Origin: an uncultured Clostridia bacterium
Lineage (GTDB): Bacteria > Bacillota > Clostridia > Oscillospirales > CAG-272
Assembly: GCA_944383705.1 (NCBI GenBank)
Contig: CALWQR010000009.1
Span: 1 to 40,133, forward strand
DNA length: 40,133 bases
Reading direction: 5' to 3'
Part shown: positions 15,761 through 23,366 of the stretch, piece by piece
Numbering within the stretch: the first letter of the stretch is position 1
How the letters are laid out: each line of letters begins with the position of its first letter
Notes under the pieces: generated by a model
The model's database searches: none
The model's input: the letters and a program-made list of their open reading frames with translations, nothing else
What the model was told of the DNA's origin: nothing
Position numbers and translations under genes: made by a program

Positions 15761-16821
15761 CGGTTCCCGCTCTCCTTTGCCCGAATTTCACAGGACACAC
15801 GCAGCTCGGCCCCGGCAAACAGCCGGGCAAAGTCGGGCGCCAGCTCCTGCCAGAGCGCCGCGTCCTGCCGTGCCAGCCGGTCGCCAAGCAGAAAGACGTC
15901 CTCCCCGGCCTGCTCCCGCAGCGACAGGAACAGGCCGCGCACCCCTTCCTCAATGCGGGCGCACAGCGCGTCCGCCTCCCCTGCCGGGAGCCGGTCGGCC
16001 GCCTCCATGCGCAGGGCCAGCGAAAGCCACAGGTCTTCCCCGCTCCGCCCCGCGCCGATCTCGCTCTTCACACCGCGCAGCCGGACGCCCAGCAGCCCGC
16101 CCGGGCTGCCGTTTTCCCCGTCGTAGCGGTCGGTGAGCATGGCGTACCAGACGCTCTGCTCGGGCGAGAGCTCCAGCGCGGGCTTTCCCTCCCGCAGCAG
16201 CCGCAGCCCGCCGAACACCGCCGCCTCCGGCGCGTCCTCACCGGCCGCCCGGAACAGGGGCAGCACCACCGGCCGTCCCGGCGACGCATCGGCGCGCAGC
16301 TCGTAAATCCGGCAGCGGACGTCCAGCCCCAGGCTGCCGCTGACCTGCCGGAAGATGCCCGGGACATCATACCCCGCGGCGGGAGTGGAGAGGCTGCCGC
16401 CCCGCAAAAGCGCGCCGGCGTCGGGCGCGGCGATGACCTGTGCGGCCAGCGGCAGCGTGACGCCCGACTCGGCAAAGCCGAAGATGGCCTCCATCTGCTC
16501 CCGGCTCAGGCCGTCCCCCAGCACCAGCAGCGCGCAATGGCTGAAGAGCAGCCGGCGGCCAAGGCCCGCAGCAATCTGCCGCAGGGCCTCCTCCACCGTG
16601 CCGCCCTCCCCCGTAAACAGCGCGGGGGCAGGCGATTCGTCGGCGCTCTCCCGGGTCAGGGGAACCTCCAGGGACAGCCGGACGCCGCCGTTGCTGTCGG
16701 GGTCAAAGCCCACGGCCGACACCAGATAAATCTGCTCGGGCTCGCTCCGGCCGCCGGCGCGGCAGCCGGCAAGCAGAAGCGGGAGCGCCAACAGCAGCGA
16801 AAGAACAGCCGTCCGCCTCAC
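15757..16821 (-). CDS. gerC: Spore germination lipoprotein, Ger(x)C family
   Basis: A 354-residue lipoprotein of the germinant receptor. The signal peptide has an arginine pair, hydrophobic stretch and lipobox LLAGC (Cys19 or so). Ger(x)C hallmarks follow: an early IYLVSAVGFDPDSNGGVRLSLEVPL strand pair, the RLLFSHCALLVLGDGLSREQMEAIFGFA region, and a conserved GVRLRGVKSEI-type C-terminal part. Start is GTG, placed 4 bp after the gerA stop, with a GGTGA site. Gene order A-C-B is one of the known receptor operon orders. Confidence 0.88.
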   Translation of the reverse strand: MRRTAVLSLLLALPLLLAGCRAGGRSEPEQIYLVSAVGFDPDSNGGVRLSLEVPLTRESADESPAPALFTGEGGTVEEALRQIAAGLGRRLLFSHCALLVLGDGLSREQMEAIFGFAESGVTLPLAAQVIAAPDAGALLRGGSLSTPAAGYDVPGIFRQVSGSLGLDVRCRIYELRADASPGRPVVLPLFRAAGEDAPEAAVFGGLRLLREGKPALELSPEQSVWYAMLTDRYDGENGSPGGLLGVRLRGVKSEIGAGRSGEDLWLSLALRMEAADRLPAGEADALCARIEEGVRGLFLSLREQAGEDVFLLGDRLARQDAALWQELAPDFARLFAGAELRVSCEIRAKESGNR

Positions 16822-16825
16822 GCTC

Positions 16826-18310
16826 TCACCTGCCCTTCCCGCCGCCGCCCTGCCGGCGCCGGTTGCGGTTGAAGACCGGGCGGGTCTTCATCATCCACCA
16901 GGGCAGGCGCACCACCGTATCCTTCAGCCCCTGCACGGTGGGCTCCTCCAGCGAGCCGACGCAGGAAATGCCGAAGGAGGAGAGCCCGACAATGCGGGCG
17001 AAAATCAGCGTCAGCCCCAAAAAGCAGCCGGGCAGCCCCAGCACCGCCGCCAGCAGCACCATCCCCAGGCGCAGGTAAAAGACCGCCCCGCGCAGCCGGG
17101 GAATCATCAGCCCGGCAATGCCGCTGACCGCCACCGCAATCAGCATCGGGGCGCTGACCAGCCGCGCCTCCACGGCCGCCTGGCCGACCACAAGCCCCCC
17201 GACAATGCTCAGGGTGTGGCCGAGATTCGGCGGCATCCGCGCGCCGGTTTCCTTCAGAATTTCCAGCAGCAGGAGCAGCAGCAGGCACTCCACCAGCGAG
17301 GAAAAGGGCACCCCGGCCCGGGACTGCGCGGCCGAAAGCAGCAGGAAGGTGGGCAGCAGACGCTGGTGAAAGGTGAGCAGCGCAAGATAGAAGGCCGGGA
17401 GCGCAACCGTTACCAGAAAGCAGAAATACCGCAGCGCGCGCCCGACCGAGGAGACCCAGAAGCTGAGATAGTAGTCTTCGTCCGACTGGAAATTCTCGGA
17501 GAACAGATAGGGGACGGTGAGCACCACGGGGGTGCCGTCCACCATCACCGCCACCCGGCCCTCCAGCAGCTTGGCAGCCACCACGTCCGGGCGTTCGGTG
17601 CTGCCGCAGGTTTTGAAGACCGAATGCCGCCGGTCCCGGATCAGCTCGTTGAGATAGTTGGAATCCAGCACCCCGTCGATGTCAACAGCGGCCAGGCGTT
17701 CCTTGACCTGCCGCACCAGCTGCGGGGCGGCCAGCGAGTGCAGGTAGCAGACAAACACCATGGTGTCGGTGCGCCGCCCCAGGCGCAGCATTTCGATGCA
17801 GAGGTCCGGCGTGAGCAGCTTGCGGCGGAGCTGGGCCAGATTGAGCATGGCCGCCTCGTCAAACCCCTCGCGCGGGCCCTGCTGCACGGTCTCGTTTCCG
17901 GGTTCGCTGATACCGCGGGTGCGCCAGCCCTTGCTGTTGATGACCAGCCCGCAGGCCGCCCCCTCCATCAGTAGCACGCTGTCGCCGTAAAGAATGCCCC
18001 GCAGCAGGTCGCTCAGCTTTTCCTTGCGGGCAACGTCGTTGGCGTACAGCACCTGGTGCTCCATCCAGTCCGCCACGTCTCCCTCGGCCGGGGCGGCAAG
18101 AATCAGCGGGCGGACAATCGACTGATTGACCAGCTCCGAGCTGACCATGCCGTCCAGATACAGCAGGCAGCAGCGCACACCCGCGCCGCTCCGGACCTCC
18201 CGCTGCCGGAAGGTGGCGTCCAGCGAAAAAATCTCCCGGAACAGCGCCAGCGATTCCTCAAGGCTGCCGCTGACCGTCCGGGCATCCCGATCCGTGATGA
18301 CGGCAGGCAT
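16826..18310 (-). CDS. gerA: Spore germination protein, GerA family (A subunit)
   Basis: A 494-residue A subunit of the germinant receptor. A soluble N-terminal domain (1-270) is followed by membrane segments (about 270-470) with the family features PYLFSENFQSDEDYY, RYFCFLVTVALPAFYLALLTFHQRLLPT, ECLLLLLLLEILKETGARMP, and IVGGLVVGQAAVEA. The tail is basic and Gly/Arg-rich. It acts in the spore inner membrane as part of the germinant-gated channel. The frame is open upstream, but ATG 18310 has AAAGGGGGA 7 nt upstream and lies about 40 nt after a SigG-like promoter. Confidence 0.93.
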   Translation of the reverse strand: MPAVITDRDARTVSGSLEESLALFREIFSLDATFRQREVRSGAGVRCCLLYLDGMVSSELVNQSIVRPLILAAPAEGDVADWMEHQVLYANDVARKEKLSDLLRGILYGDSVLLMEGAACGLVINSKGWRTRGISEPGNETVQQGPREGFDEAAMLNLAQLRRKLLTPDLCIEMLRLGRRTDTMVFVCYLHSLAAPQLVRQVKERLAAVDIDGVLDSNYLNELIRDRRHSVFKTCGSTERPDVVAAKLLEGRVAVMVDGTPVVLTVPYLFSENFQSDEDYYLSFWVSSVGRALRYFCFLVTVALPAFYLALLTFHQRLLPTFLLLSAAQSRAGVPFSSLVECLLLLLLLEILKETGARMPPNLGHTLSIVGGLVVGQAAVEARLVSAPMLIAVAVSGIAGLMIPRLRGAVFYLRLGMVLLAAVLGLPGCFLGLTLIFARIVGLSSFGISCVGSLEEPTVQGLKDTVVRLPWWMMKTRPVFNRNRRRQGGGGKGR

Positions 18311-18356
18311 TGCGCATTCCCCCTTTCCGCATCCGGTCTTTGTTTCGGTCAGAAGA

Positions 18357-18386
18357 TAGAATGCCCGTTTGCGGACGGTTTTATCC
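18357..18386 (-). promoter_or_regulatory. SigG-like forespore promoter of the ger operon
   Basis: On the minus strand GGATA (18382-18386) and CATTCTA (18357-18363) are separated by exactly 18 bp. They fit the Bacillus SigG consensus GMATR-N18-CATNMTA with one mismatch. No SigA hexamers compete at this place. Forespore expression of the receptor operon is expected. Confidence 0.7.
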
Positions 18387-18547
18387 GGGAAAATCATGGG
18401 CGGCACGCCGGCCGCAAAGGCTGAATTCCGGCAAAAAACGCCGTCCGGAACACACGGTGCGCGGCAAGCATCGGATTTGCAAAACGCATTGCACGGCGGC
18501 GCGGCCGGCGCGCAGTCCCGCCCAGCCGACAGGCAGCGCGAAAGCGG

Positions 18548-18582
18548 AGCCGGGCAGCCAACGCACGGTCGGCTGCCCGGCT
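18548..18582 (-). terminator. Hairpin after the AraD-AraM gene
   Basis: AGCCGGGCAGCC (18548-18559) pairs perfectly with GGCTGCCCGGCT (18571-18582) around an 11-nt loop. It is 40 bp after the stop of the fusion gene and upstream of the ger promoter. There is no T run, so termination would be inefficient or Rho-assisted. No gene is seen between 18390 and 18621. Confidence 0.5.
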
Positions 18583-18621
18583 ACGGACCTTTGTCCGGCG
18601 GGGGCCGGCAGGGGCGTCCGG

Positions 18622-20673
18622 TCAGGCATTCCCCAGGCACAGCGAAAGGCGCATCAGAGTCAGGCGGCAGCGCACAAAGGGAGCATACCGGCAGAGCGCG
18701 GGCTCCAGCTCCGGGGAAAGCCCCAGGTCGCGCAGCTCCGCGCACCCGCCGCACTGCCGCAGCAGGGTGCGGATCTCCCCGCCGGTCGGCAGCGCGCGGA
18801 TCAGGGCGCGGATTTCCTCCCACACCTGCTCCAGCCGCTTGCTTGTGACGGCGGCCAGCGGCTCGCTGCGGTTTTCCTCCCGGATGGCGGGGGCCAGCGG
18901 GCCGAATACGCGCGCCAGCCCGGCGTCCTCCGCCAGGCGGCCGGCAGAAAACCCGAGCGCTCCGGCGTCAAGGGCGGCCAGACGGTGATACCGGTCGCAG
19001 ACCATTGCCGTGGCAACCCCCACCTTTTCCCCGTGCAGAGCGGTATCCGGCGGATTGAGCACCCCCATTTCCATCAGGTGGGAGATGTGGTGCTCGCAGC
19101 CCGAGGCCGGGCGGGAGCTCTCCGCCATCTGCATGGCCAGGCCGGAGAGCGTCAGGGCATACATCAGGCGCTCCACCGCCTCGGGCCGGCCCTCGGCAAC
19201 CGCCGCAGGGTCGGCGGTCACCTCCCGCAGGGCGTCCTCCTCCAGCCGGGCAATCTCCGGGCAGTAATGCTCGCCGGTGAGCAGGTGCGCCACCCGCCAA
19301 TCCAGCAGCGCCGTGTATTTTCCGAGCAGATCGCCGACGCCGGCGGCAGTGAGCCTGCCCGGCGCGGCGGCGATGACCCGGCTATCAGCCACCATTGCCA
19401 CCGGACCGACCGCGGGGAAGGTCTTTTTCACGCCCTTCCATGTCATGGCAGCGACCGTAGAAACAAACCCATCCACACTGGCGGCAGTGGGCACCGAAAC
19501 AAAGGGCACCCCCTTTTGGCACGCGATGAAACGGGTGATGTCGTGCACGGTCCCGGAGCCCACCGCCAGCAGCAGGTCGCACCCGGCGGGGATTCCCCCG
19601 GTCGCCAGGGCAACCCCGCGCTCGTCGGCGTGCAGTCCCCCGGGCTCCAGGCAGACCGTGCGCAGCCTGCTGCCGGCGCCGGCCATGACGCGCTCCACCG
19701 CCTCCCCCGCCGCGCGGTATGTGTTGCGGTCGCATATCATCACGGGCACGGCGACCGGCCCCAGGCCAGCGAGGACATCCGGCAGCTCTCCGAGCGCCCC
19801 GGGGTGCATCCTGAGAGCGCGGAGCGCAACCCGGTGCGTCCGGCCGCAGGCGCAGTGTGCCTCCCCCTGCGCGACAAGCGCCGCAAAGCGCCGCTCGGCC
19901 GCCGACGGCTCCCGGGCGGAAACCGGGGCGGAAGCCGGGGCGCAGACGGGCCGGGCCGCCGGACGGCTCTCCTTCTCCCTTTGACCGTAATAGGCGTGTG
20001 CGCCGTGCTTGCGCAGGAAATGTCTGTCCAGCAGCGGCTGGCCGATGGGCCGCAGCGGCTCGCCCAGCTGCGCGGTGTGCAGCGCCAGCTCGGCCACCCG
20101 CTCGGCAACCAGCGCGTTCTCCACCGCCTGCGCGGGGTCATCTCCCCAGCAGAACACCCCATGGAACGCCACCAGCACTGCGGGAATCTCGCGATAGTCC
20201 CGGCCGTCCGCCGCAAAGGTCTCGGCTATCACCTCCCCGGTGGCGCGCTCGTATTCCCCTGCAATTTCCTCCCCGCAAAGCGCCCGGGTACAGGGGATGG
20301 CGCCCCGGAAATGATCGGCGTGCGTGGTCCCCAGCGCCGGAATCTGCCGCCCGGCCTGCGCAAACGCCGTGGCGCAGCACGAATGGGTGTGCACCACGCC
20401 TCCGATTTCCGGAAAGCTCCGGTACAGCACCAGGTGCGTGGGCGTGTCGGAGGACGGGGAGAGCTCCCCCTCGGCCACCGAGCCGTCGGCCAGACGCACC
20501 ACCACCATATCCTGCGGCCGCATCCGCTCATAGGATACCCCCGAGGGCTTGATGACCACCAGTCCCCGCGCACGGTCGATTCCCGAAACATTCCCCCAGG
20601 TCAGCGTCACCAGCCCGTACTCCCGCAGCGCAAGATTGGCCGCGCAGACCTTTGCCTTCAGCTCCTCCAGCAT
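18622..20673 (-). CDS. araD: Fusion of L-ribulose-5-phosphate 4-epimerase (AraD) and glycerol-1-phosphate dehydrogenase-like AraM
   Basis: A 683-residue two-domain enzyme. Residues 1-231 are a complete class II aldolase-fold epimerase: Asp76, zinc ligands His95, His97 and His171, Asp120 and Tyr229 fall at the same numbers as in E. coli AraD, and the domain ends in the usual HAYYGQ. A Pro/Ala linker (232-262) leads to an AraM/EgsA-type domain (about 263-683) with CACGRTH, the nucleotide-binding VGSGTVHDITRF, GDLLGKYTALLDWR and metal-site motifs GCEHHISH and LHGEKV. The first domain converts L-ribulose-5-phosphate to D-xylulose-5-phosphate; the second is expected to reduce dihydroxyacetone phosphate with NAD(P)H. 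In Bacillus subtilis the two are separate genes of one arabinose operon. The ribosome site GGGGGAAAAAAG is weak. A divergent DeoR regulator shares its control region. Confidence 0.93.
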   Translation of the reverse strand: MLEELKAKVCAANLALREYGLVTLTWGNVSGIDRARGLVVIKPSGVSYERMRPQDMVVVRLADGSVAEGELSPSSDTPTHLVLYRSFPEIGGVVHTHSCCATAFAQAGRQIPALGTTHADHFRGAIPCTRALCGEEIAGEYERATGEVIAETFAADGRDYREIPAVLVAFHGVFCWGDDPAQAVENALVAERVAELALHTAQLGEPLRPIGQPLLDRHFLRKHGAHAYYGQREKESRPAARPVCAPASAPVSAREPSAAERRFAALVAQGEAHCACGRTHRVALRALRMHPGALGELPDVLAGLGPVAVPVMICDRNTYRAAGEAVERVMAGAGSRLRTVCLEPGGLHADERGVALATGGIPAGCDLLLAVGSGTVHDITRFIACQKGVPFVSVPTAASVDGFVSTVAAMTWKGVKKTFPAVGPVAMVADSRVIAAAPGRLTAAGVGDLLGKYTALLDWRVAHLLTGEHYCPEIARLEEDALREVTADPAAVAEGRPEAVERLMYALTLSGLAMQMAESSRPASGCEHHISHLMEMGVLNPPDTALHGEKVGVATAMVCDRYHRLAALDAGALGFSAGRLAEDAGLARVFGPLAPAIREENRSEPLAAVTSKRLEQVWEEIRALIRALPTGGEIRTLLRQCGGCAELRDLGLSPELEPALCRYAPFVRCRLTLMRLSLCLGNA

Positions 20674-20691
20674 CTTTTTTCCCCCAATCTG

Positions 20692-20719
20692 TTGACAAAC
20701 CGTTTTTTTGTTGTATAAT
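20692..20719 (+). promoter_or_regulatory. SigA promoter of the DeoR-type regulator gene
   Basis: TTGACA (20692-20697), 16-bp spacer, TATAAT (20714-20719). The -10 box lies inside the palindrome 20712-20728, which suggests self-repression. Confidence 0.8.
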
Positions 20720-20728
20720 TAGTATACA
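20712..20728. promoter_or_regulatory. Operator palindrome shared by two divergent promoters
   Basis: TGTATA-ATTAG-TATACA is a perfect 6-bp inverted repeat with a 5-bp centre. It covers the -10 boxes of both the regulator promoter (plus) and the araD-araM promoter (minus). The DeoR-family protein encoded next to it is the first candidate binder; AraR-type operators (GTACGTAC core) look different. Confidence 0.7.
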
Positions 20729-20749
20729 GACCTGCGCGAAAAAAAGCAA
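20721..20749 (-). promoter_or_regulatory. Promoter of the araD-araM fusion gene
   Basis: On the minus strand TTGCTT (20744-20749), 17-bp spacer, TATACT (20721-20726). Its -10 box is shared with the palindrome at 20712-20728, so one repressor could shut both directions. Confidence 0.65.
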
Positions 20750-20779
20750 GCGGCGGCGCGAAAATCGGAAAATGAGAAT

Positions 20780-20793
20780 TTTTGCGCGCAAAA
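20780..20793. promoter_or_regulatory. 14-bp palindrome in the regulator's leader
   Basis: TTTTGCGCGCAAAA is a perfect palindrome between the regulator promoter and its AGGAGG ribosome site. It could be a second operator or merely a leader hairpin. Confidence 0.4.
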
Positions 20794-20814
20794 TGCGCAC
20801 ATTCAGGAGGAATT

Positions 20815-21570
20815 ATGAAAACAAACGAGCGTGAGGAGCGCATTCTCGCCATTCTCAAGCAGCAGCAGTTTGCCAGCGTCCGGCAGCTGGCCGCAACGCT
20901 TTACATCAGCCCCTCCAGCATCCGCCGTGACCTGACCCGGCTGGAGCGCGCCGGGCTGGTGGAGCGCAGCTACGGCGGCGTGATTCTGCGGGGGAGCCTG
21001 CACACGGCCGCCCCCTTTCTGATTCGCAGCGAGCAGAACCGGCAATGCAAAAAGGAGATTGCCGCCCGGGCCGCCGCGTTGCTGCACGACCACATGACCG
21101 TGCTGATTGACGACTCCACCACGGCCTATTTCCTGCTGGAGCATCTGACGGCGCACACCGGCATATCGGTTATCACCAACAACCTGGTCACCGCACTGCA
21201 TGCGATTGAGCTATCGCTGAGCACCTATATGATCGGCGGTACCTCCACCAACCGTTCCACCGTCATGTGCGGCAGCTATGCGCTGGGGATGCTGGATCAA
21301 ATCTACGCCGACATCTGCTTCTTCTCCTCCTTTGCCCTCTCGGACGACGGGGAGATTTCGGACTGCACCGAAGAGGCCAATACCGTCCGCAAAAAAATGC
21401 TCAGCCGGGCGGGGACACGGGTGTTCCTTTGCGACAGCAGCAAATTTCACACCCATGCCGCGCACCGGCTGTGCAGCCTGCGGGAGGTGGAGTATGTGTT
21501 TTCGGATCAGCCGGTCCCGGGCTGGGAGCCCGACGATGAACCCCCGTCCCCCCGGCAGGCCCGGCGGTAA
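20815..21570 (+). CDS. DeoR-family sugar-responsive transcriptional regulator
   Basis: A 251-residue DeoR/GlpR-type repressor. The N-terminal winged helix-turn-helix (1-57: REERILAILKQQQFASVRQLAATLYISPSSIRRDLTRLE) precedes the sugar-phosphate binding domain (about 70-235) with DDSTTAYFLLEHL, ITNNLVTA, the IGGTSTNRSTVMCGSYA loop and the conserved LCDSSKF. AGGAGG 4 nt before ATG 20815 fixes the start; the frame upstream is not used. It is divergent to araD-araM and probably controls it, with a phosphorylated sugar as inducer. Its last 64 bp overlap the 3' end of the convergent AraC-family gene. Confidence 0.93.
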   Translation: MKTNEREERILAILKQQQFASVRQLAATLYISPSSIRRDLTRLERAGLVERSYGGVILRGSLHTAAPFLIRSEQNRQCKKEIAARAAALLHDHMTVLIDDSTTAYFLLEHLTAHTGISVITNNLVTALHAIELSLSTYMIGGTSTNRSTVMCGSYALGMLDQIYADICFFSSFALSDDGEISDCTEEANTVRKKMLSRAGTRVFLCDSSKFHTHAAHRLCSLREVEYVFSDQPVPGWEPDDEPPSPRQARR

Positions 21571-22412
21571 CGGCTGGGGGTTACGCCGTTGGCCTCCCGG
21601 AAGCGGGCAATGAAATAGGCCGCGGTGGAAAAGCCGACGTTCTGGGCGATATCGGTGACGCTGTCATCGGTGGTGAGCAGCAGCCGCTCTCCCTCCCGCA
21701 GCCGCACGCCGGTCACATACGCCGAAAACGTGGTGCCCATCCCCTGCCGGAAGCTGCGCGAAAGATGGGCCGGGCTGATTCCGCAGGCGGCGGCGGTGCT
21801 CTCCTCGGTCAGGTCGCTGTAATGCGCGTGAATATAGGAAAGCACGCGCTGCATCAGATCACGGCTGGCCGAAAGCGGCTCCACCAGCGAAAGATTGCGC
21901 TCCCGCCAGCGCCGCAGGATGTACAGGAAAATACGGGTCACATCGGCCCGCAGGCTCAGCTCGTAGCCGAATTCCTGCCGGTCCCATTCCTCCATCAGGT
22001 GCCGGAACAGCACAGGTACCTCGGTCTGCGCCAGCTCCTCCGAGCCGAACAGGAACTGCCGGTGCGGCAGATGCTGCATCAGCATCAGCACATACCCGTA
22101 CTCCGAGTAGGTCTGCTCGCCCGCCAGCAGAATCTGCGGCAGGAATTTGACCACATAATAGGAGCATGGCTCCCCGCAGGCCAGCACATCGTGCGGCGCG
22201 CTGCTGTAAATGACGGCCATGGAGCCCGGCTCAAGCGGAAAGCTCCCCCGCCCCACCGCCACACGGGCCCGGCCGGAAATGCCGAACAGCAGCTCGGTAT
22301 ATTCGTGATAGTGCAGGCGCAGCTCCCGCGCCGTGCCGCGCTGCCGCATCAGAATGCACTGCACCGGCATGGCAACCCCGTTGCGCCGGGCGCGCTGCTC
22401 GTAAAAGGCCAT
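21507..22412 (-). CDS. AraC-family transcriptional regulator with cupin sensor domain
   Basis: A 301-residue regulator. The N-terminal part (about 25-110) is a cupin-like sensor (LRLHYHEYTELLFGISGRARVAVGRGSFPLEPGSMAVI); the C-terminal part (about 185-285) has two helix-turn-helix motifs, including AAACGISPAHLSRSFRQGMGTTFSAYV and VTDIAQNVGFSTAAYFIARFREANGVTPSRYRR, the AraC signature. GGAGAGG lies 8 nt before the ATG. It is divergent from the ThuA/Gfo pair and is its likely regulator, with self-control through the 18-bp palindrome in its leader. Convergent 64-bp overlap with the DeoR gene. Confidence 0.93.
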   Translation of the reverse strand: MAFYEQRARRNGVAMPVQCILMRQRGTARELRLHYHEYTELLFGISGRARVAVGRGSFPLEPGSMAVIYSSAPHDVLACGEPCSYYVVKFLPQILLAGEQTYSEYGYVLMLMQHLPHRQFLFGSEELAQTEVPVLFRHLMEEWDRQEFGYELSLRADVTRIFLYILRRWRERNLSLVEPLSASRDLMQRVLSYIHAHYSDLTEESTAAACGISPAHLSRSFRQGMGTTFSAYVTGVRLREGERLLLTTDDSVTDIAQNVGFSTAAYFIARFREANGVTPSRYRRACRGDGGSSSGSQPGTG

Positions 22413-22436
22413 CTGGTGTTCCTCTCCCTTCCGTGT

Positions 22437-22454
22437 ATATCAAAAATTTGATAT
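22437..22454. promoter_or_regulatory. 18-bp palindrome in the leader of the AraC-family gene
   Basis: ATATCAAA-AA-TTTGATAT is a perfect 8-bp inverted repeat with a 2-bp centre, between the minus-strand -10 box (22469-22474) and the AraC-gene ribosome site. Candidate operator for a dimeric regulator. Confidence 0.55.
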
Positions 22455-22468
22455 TTTCAGGCAAAAAA

Positions 22469-22501
22469 ATTATAGCATATTTCGGTGGGATATGCTATAA
22501 T
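22469..22501. promoter_or_regulatory. Mirror-image divergent promoter
   Basis: ATTATAGCATAT (22469-22480) and ATATGCTATAAT (22490-22501) form a perfect 12-bp inverted repeat with a 9-bp centre. Each arm carries an extended -10 box TGC-TATAAT reading outwards: plus strand toward the ThuA gene (-10 at 22496-22501) and minus strand toward the AraC-family gene (-10 at 22469-22474). Neither direction has a good -35 hexamer, which fits extended -10 promoters or activator dependence. Confidence 0.75.
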
Positions 22502-22557
22502 ATTTTTAAAGATTTTCAATCTGTTTACATCTTTGCACCGTAAAAGGAGGAGAAACA

Positions 22558-23298
22558 ATGATTCGGGTTCTTGTATGGAATGAATATCAGCATGAGCGCA
22601 CCGAACCGAAAATTGCCGAGGTTTACCCGCAGGGGATTCATAACGCGGTGGCCGATTTTCTGCGCTGCGACGACATTGTTGTCAAAACCGCAACACTGGA
22701 GGATGAAAACTGCGGCATTACCAAGGAGGTACTGGCCGAAACCGACGTGCTGGTATGGTGGGGCCACATGGCGCACCACAAGGTGCCGGACGAGGTGGCC
22801 TATCTGGTGCGGGACGCCGTGCTGGAGGGCATGGGCGCAGTCTTCCTGCACTCGGCGCATCACTCCAAGCCCTTCCGCTATCTGCTTGGCACCTCCTGCA
22901 ACCTGACCTGGAGAGAGTCCGGCGATTCCGAAATCCTGTGGGTGGTGGAGCCCTCGCACCCCATCACGCAGGGCATTGACCGCTGGTTCCGCCTGGATCA
23001 CGAGGAGACCTACGGTGAGCCGTTCGTCATTCCCACGCCGGACAAGCTGCTCTTCATCGGCAACTACTCGGGCGGCGAGGTGTTCCGCTCGGGCTGCCTG
23101 TATGAGAGAGGAAACGGCAAAATCTTTTATTTCCAGCCGGGGCATGAGGCCTTCCCCACCTTCCGGGTACCCGAGGTGCAGACCGTTATCCGCAACGCCG
23201 TGCGCTTTGTGGCGCCGGTCAACCGGCAGGTGGTCACCTGTCCCCACGTGCGCAGAATCACCGATGACGAGCCCTATGTCATCGTCAAAAAGAAATAA
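22558..23298 (+). CDS. ThuA-like protein (trehalose-utilisation family, glutamine-amidotransferase fold)
   Basis: A 246-residue ThuA-family protein. Visible: RVLVWNEYQHE opening, DVLVWWGHMAHHKVPDEV, AVFLHSAHHSKPFRYLLGTSCNLTWRESG, HPITQGIDRWFRLDHEETYGEPFVI and YFQPGHEAFPTF. ThuA proteins act in sugar catabolism, often beside Gfo/Idh/MocA oxidoreductases as here, where keto-sugar intermediates are processed; the exact reaction of this one is not known. AAGGAGG lies 7 nt before ATG 22558. It is the first gene of a two-gene operon, 68 bp before the oxidoreductase gene. Confidence 0.9.
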   Translation: MIRVLVWNEYQHERTEPKIAEVYPQGIHNAVADFLRCDDIVVKTATLEDENCGITKEVLAETDVLVWWGHMAHHKVPDEVAYLVRDAVLEGMGAVFLHSAHHSKPFRYLLGTSCNLTWRESGDSEILWVVEPSHPITQGIDRWFRLDHEETYGEPFVIPTPDKLLFIGNYSGGEVFRSGCLYERGNGKIFYFQPGHEAFPTFRVPEVQTVIRNAVRFVAPVNRQVVTCPHVRRITDDEPYVIVKKK

Positions 23299-23366
23299 AG
23301 CCGCGCACTGTCCTCTCGGTCCATTCTGACCCACACATCAGCAAAAGCAAAAAGGAGCTCATCTAT

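Noticed and set aside
18310..20718. 802-codon open frame on the plus strand
   Set aside because: Antisense to the araD-araM fusion, which has full catalytic motifs; no ribosome site and low-complexity product.
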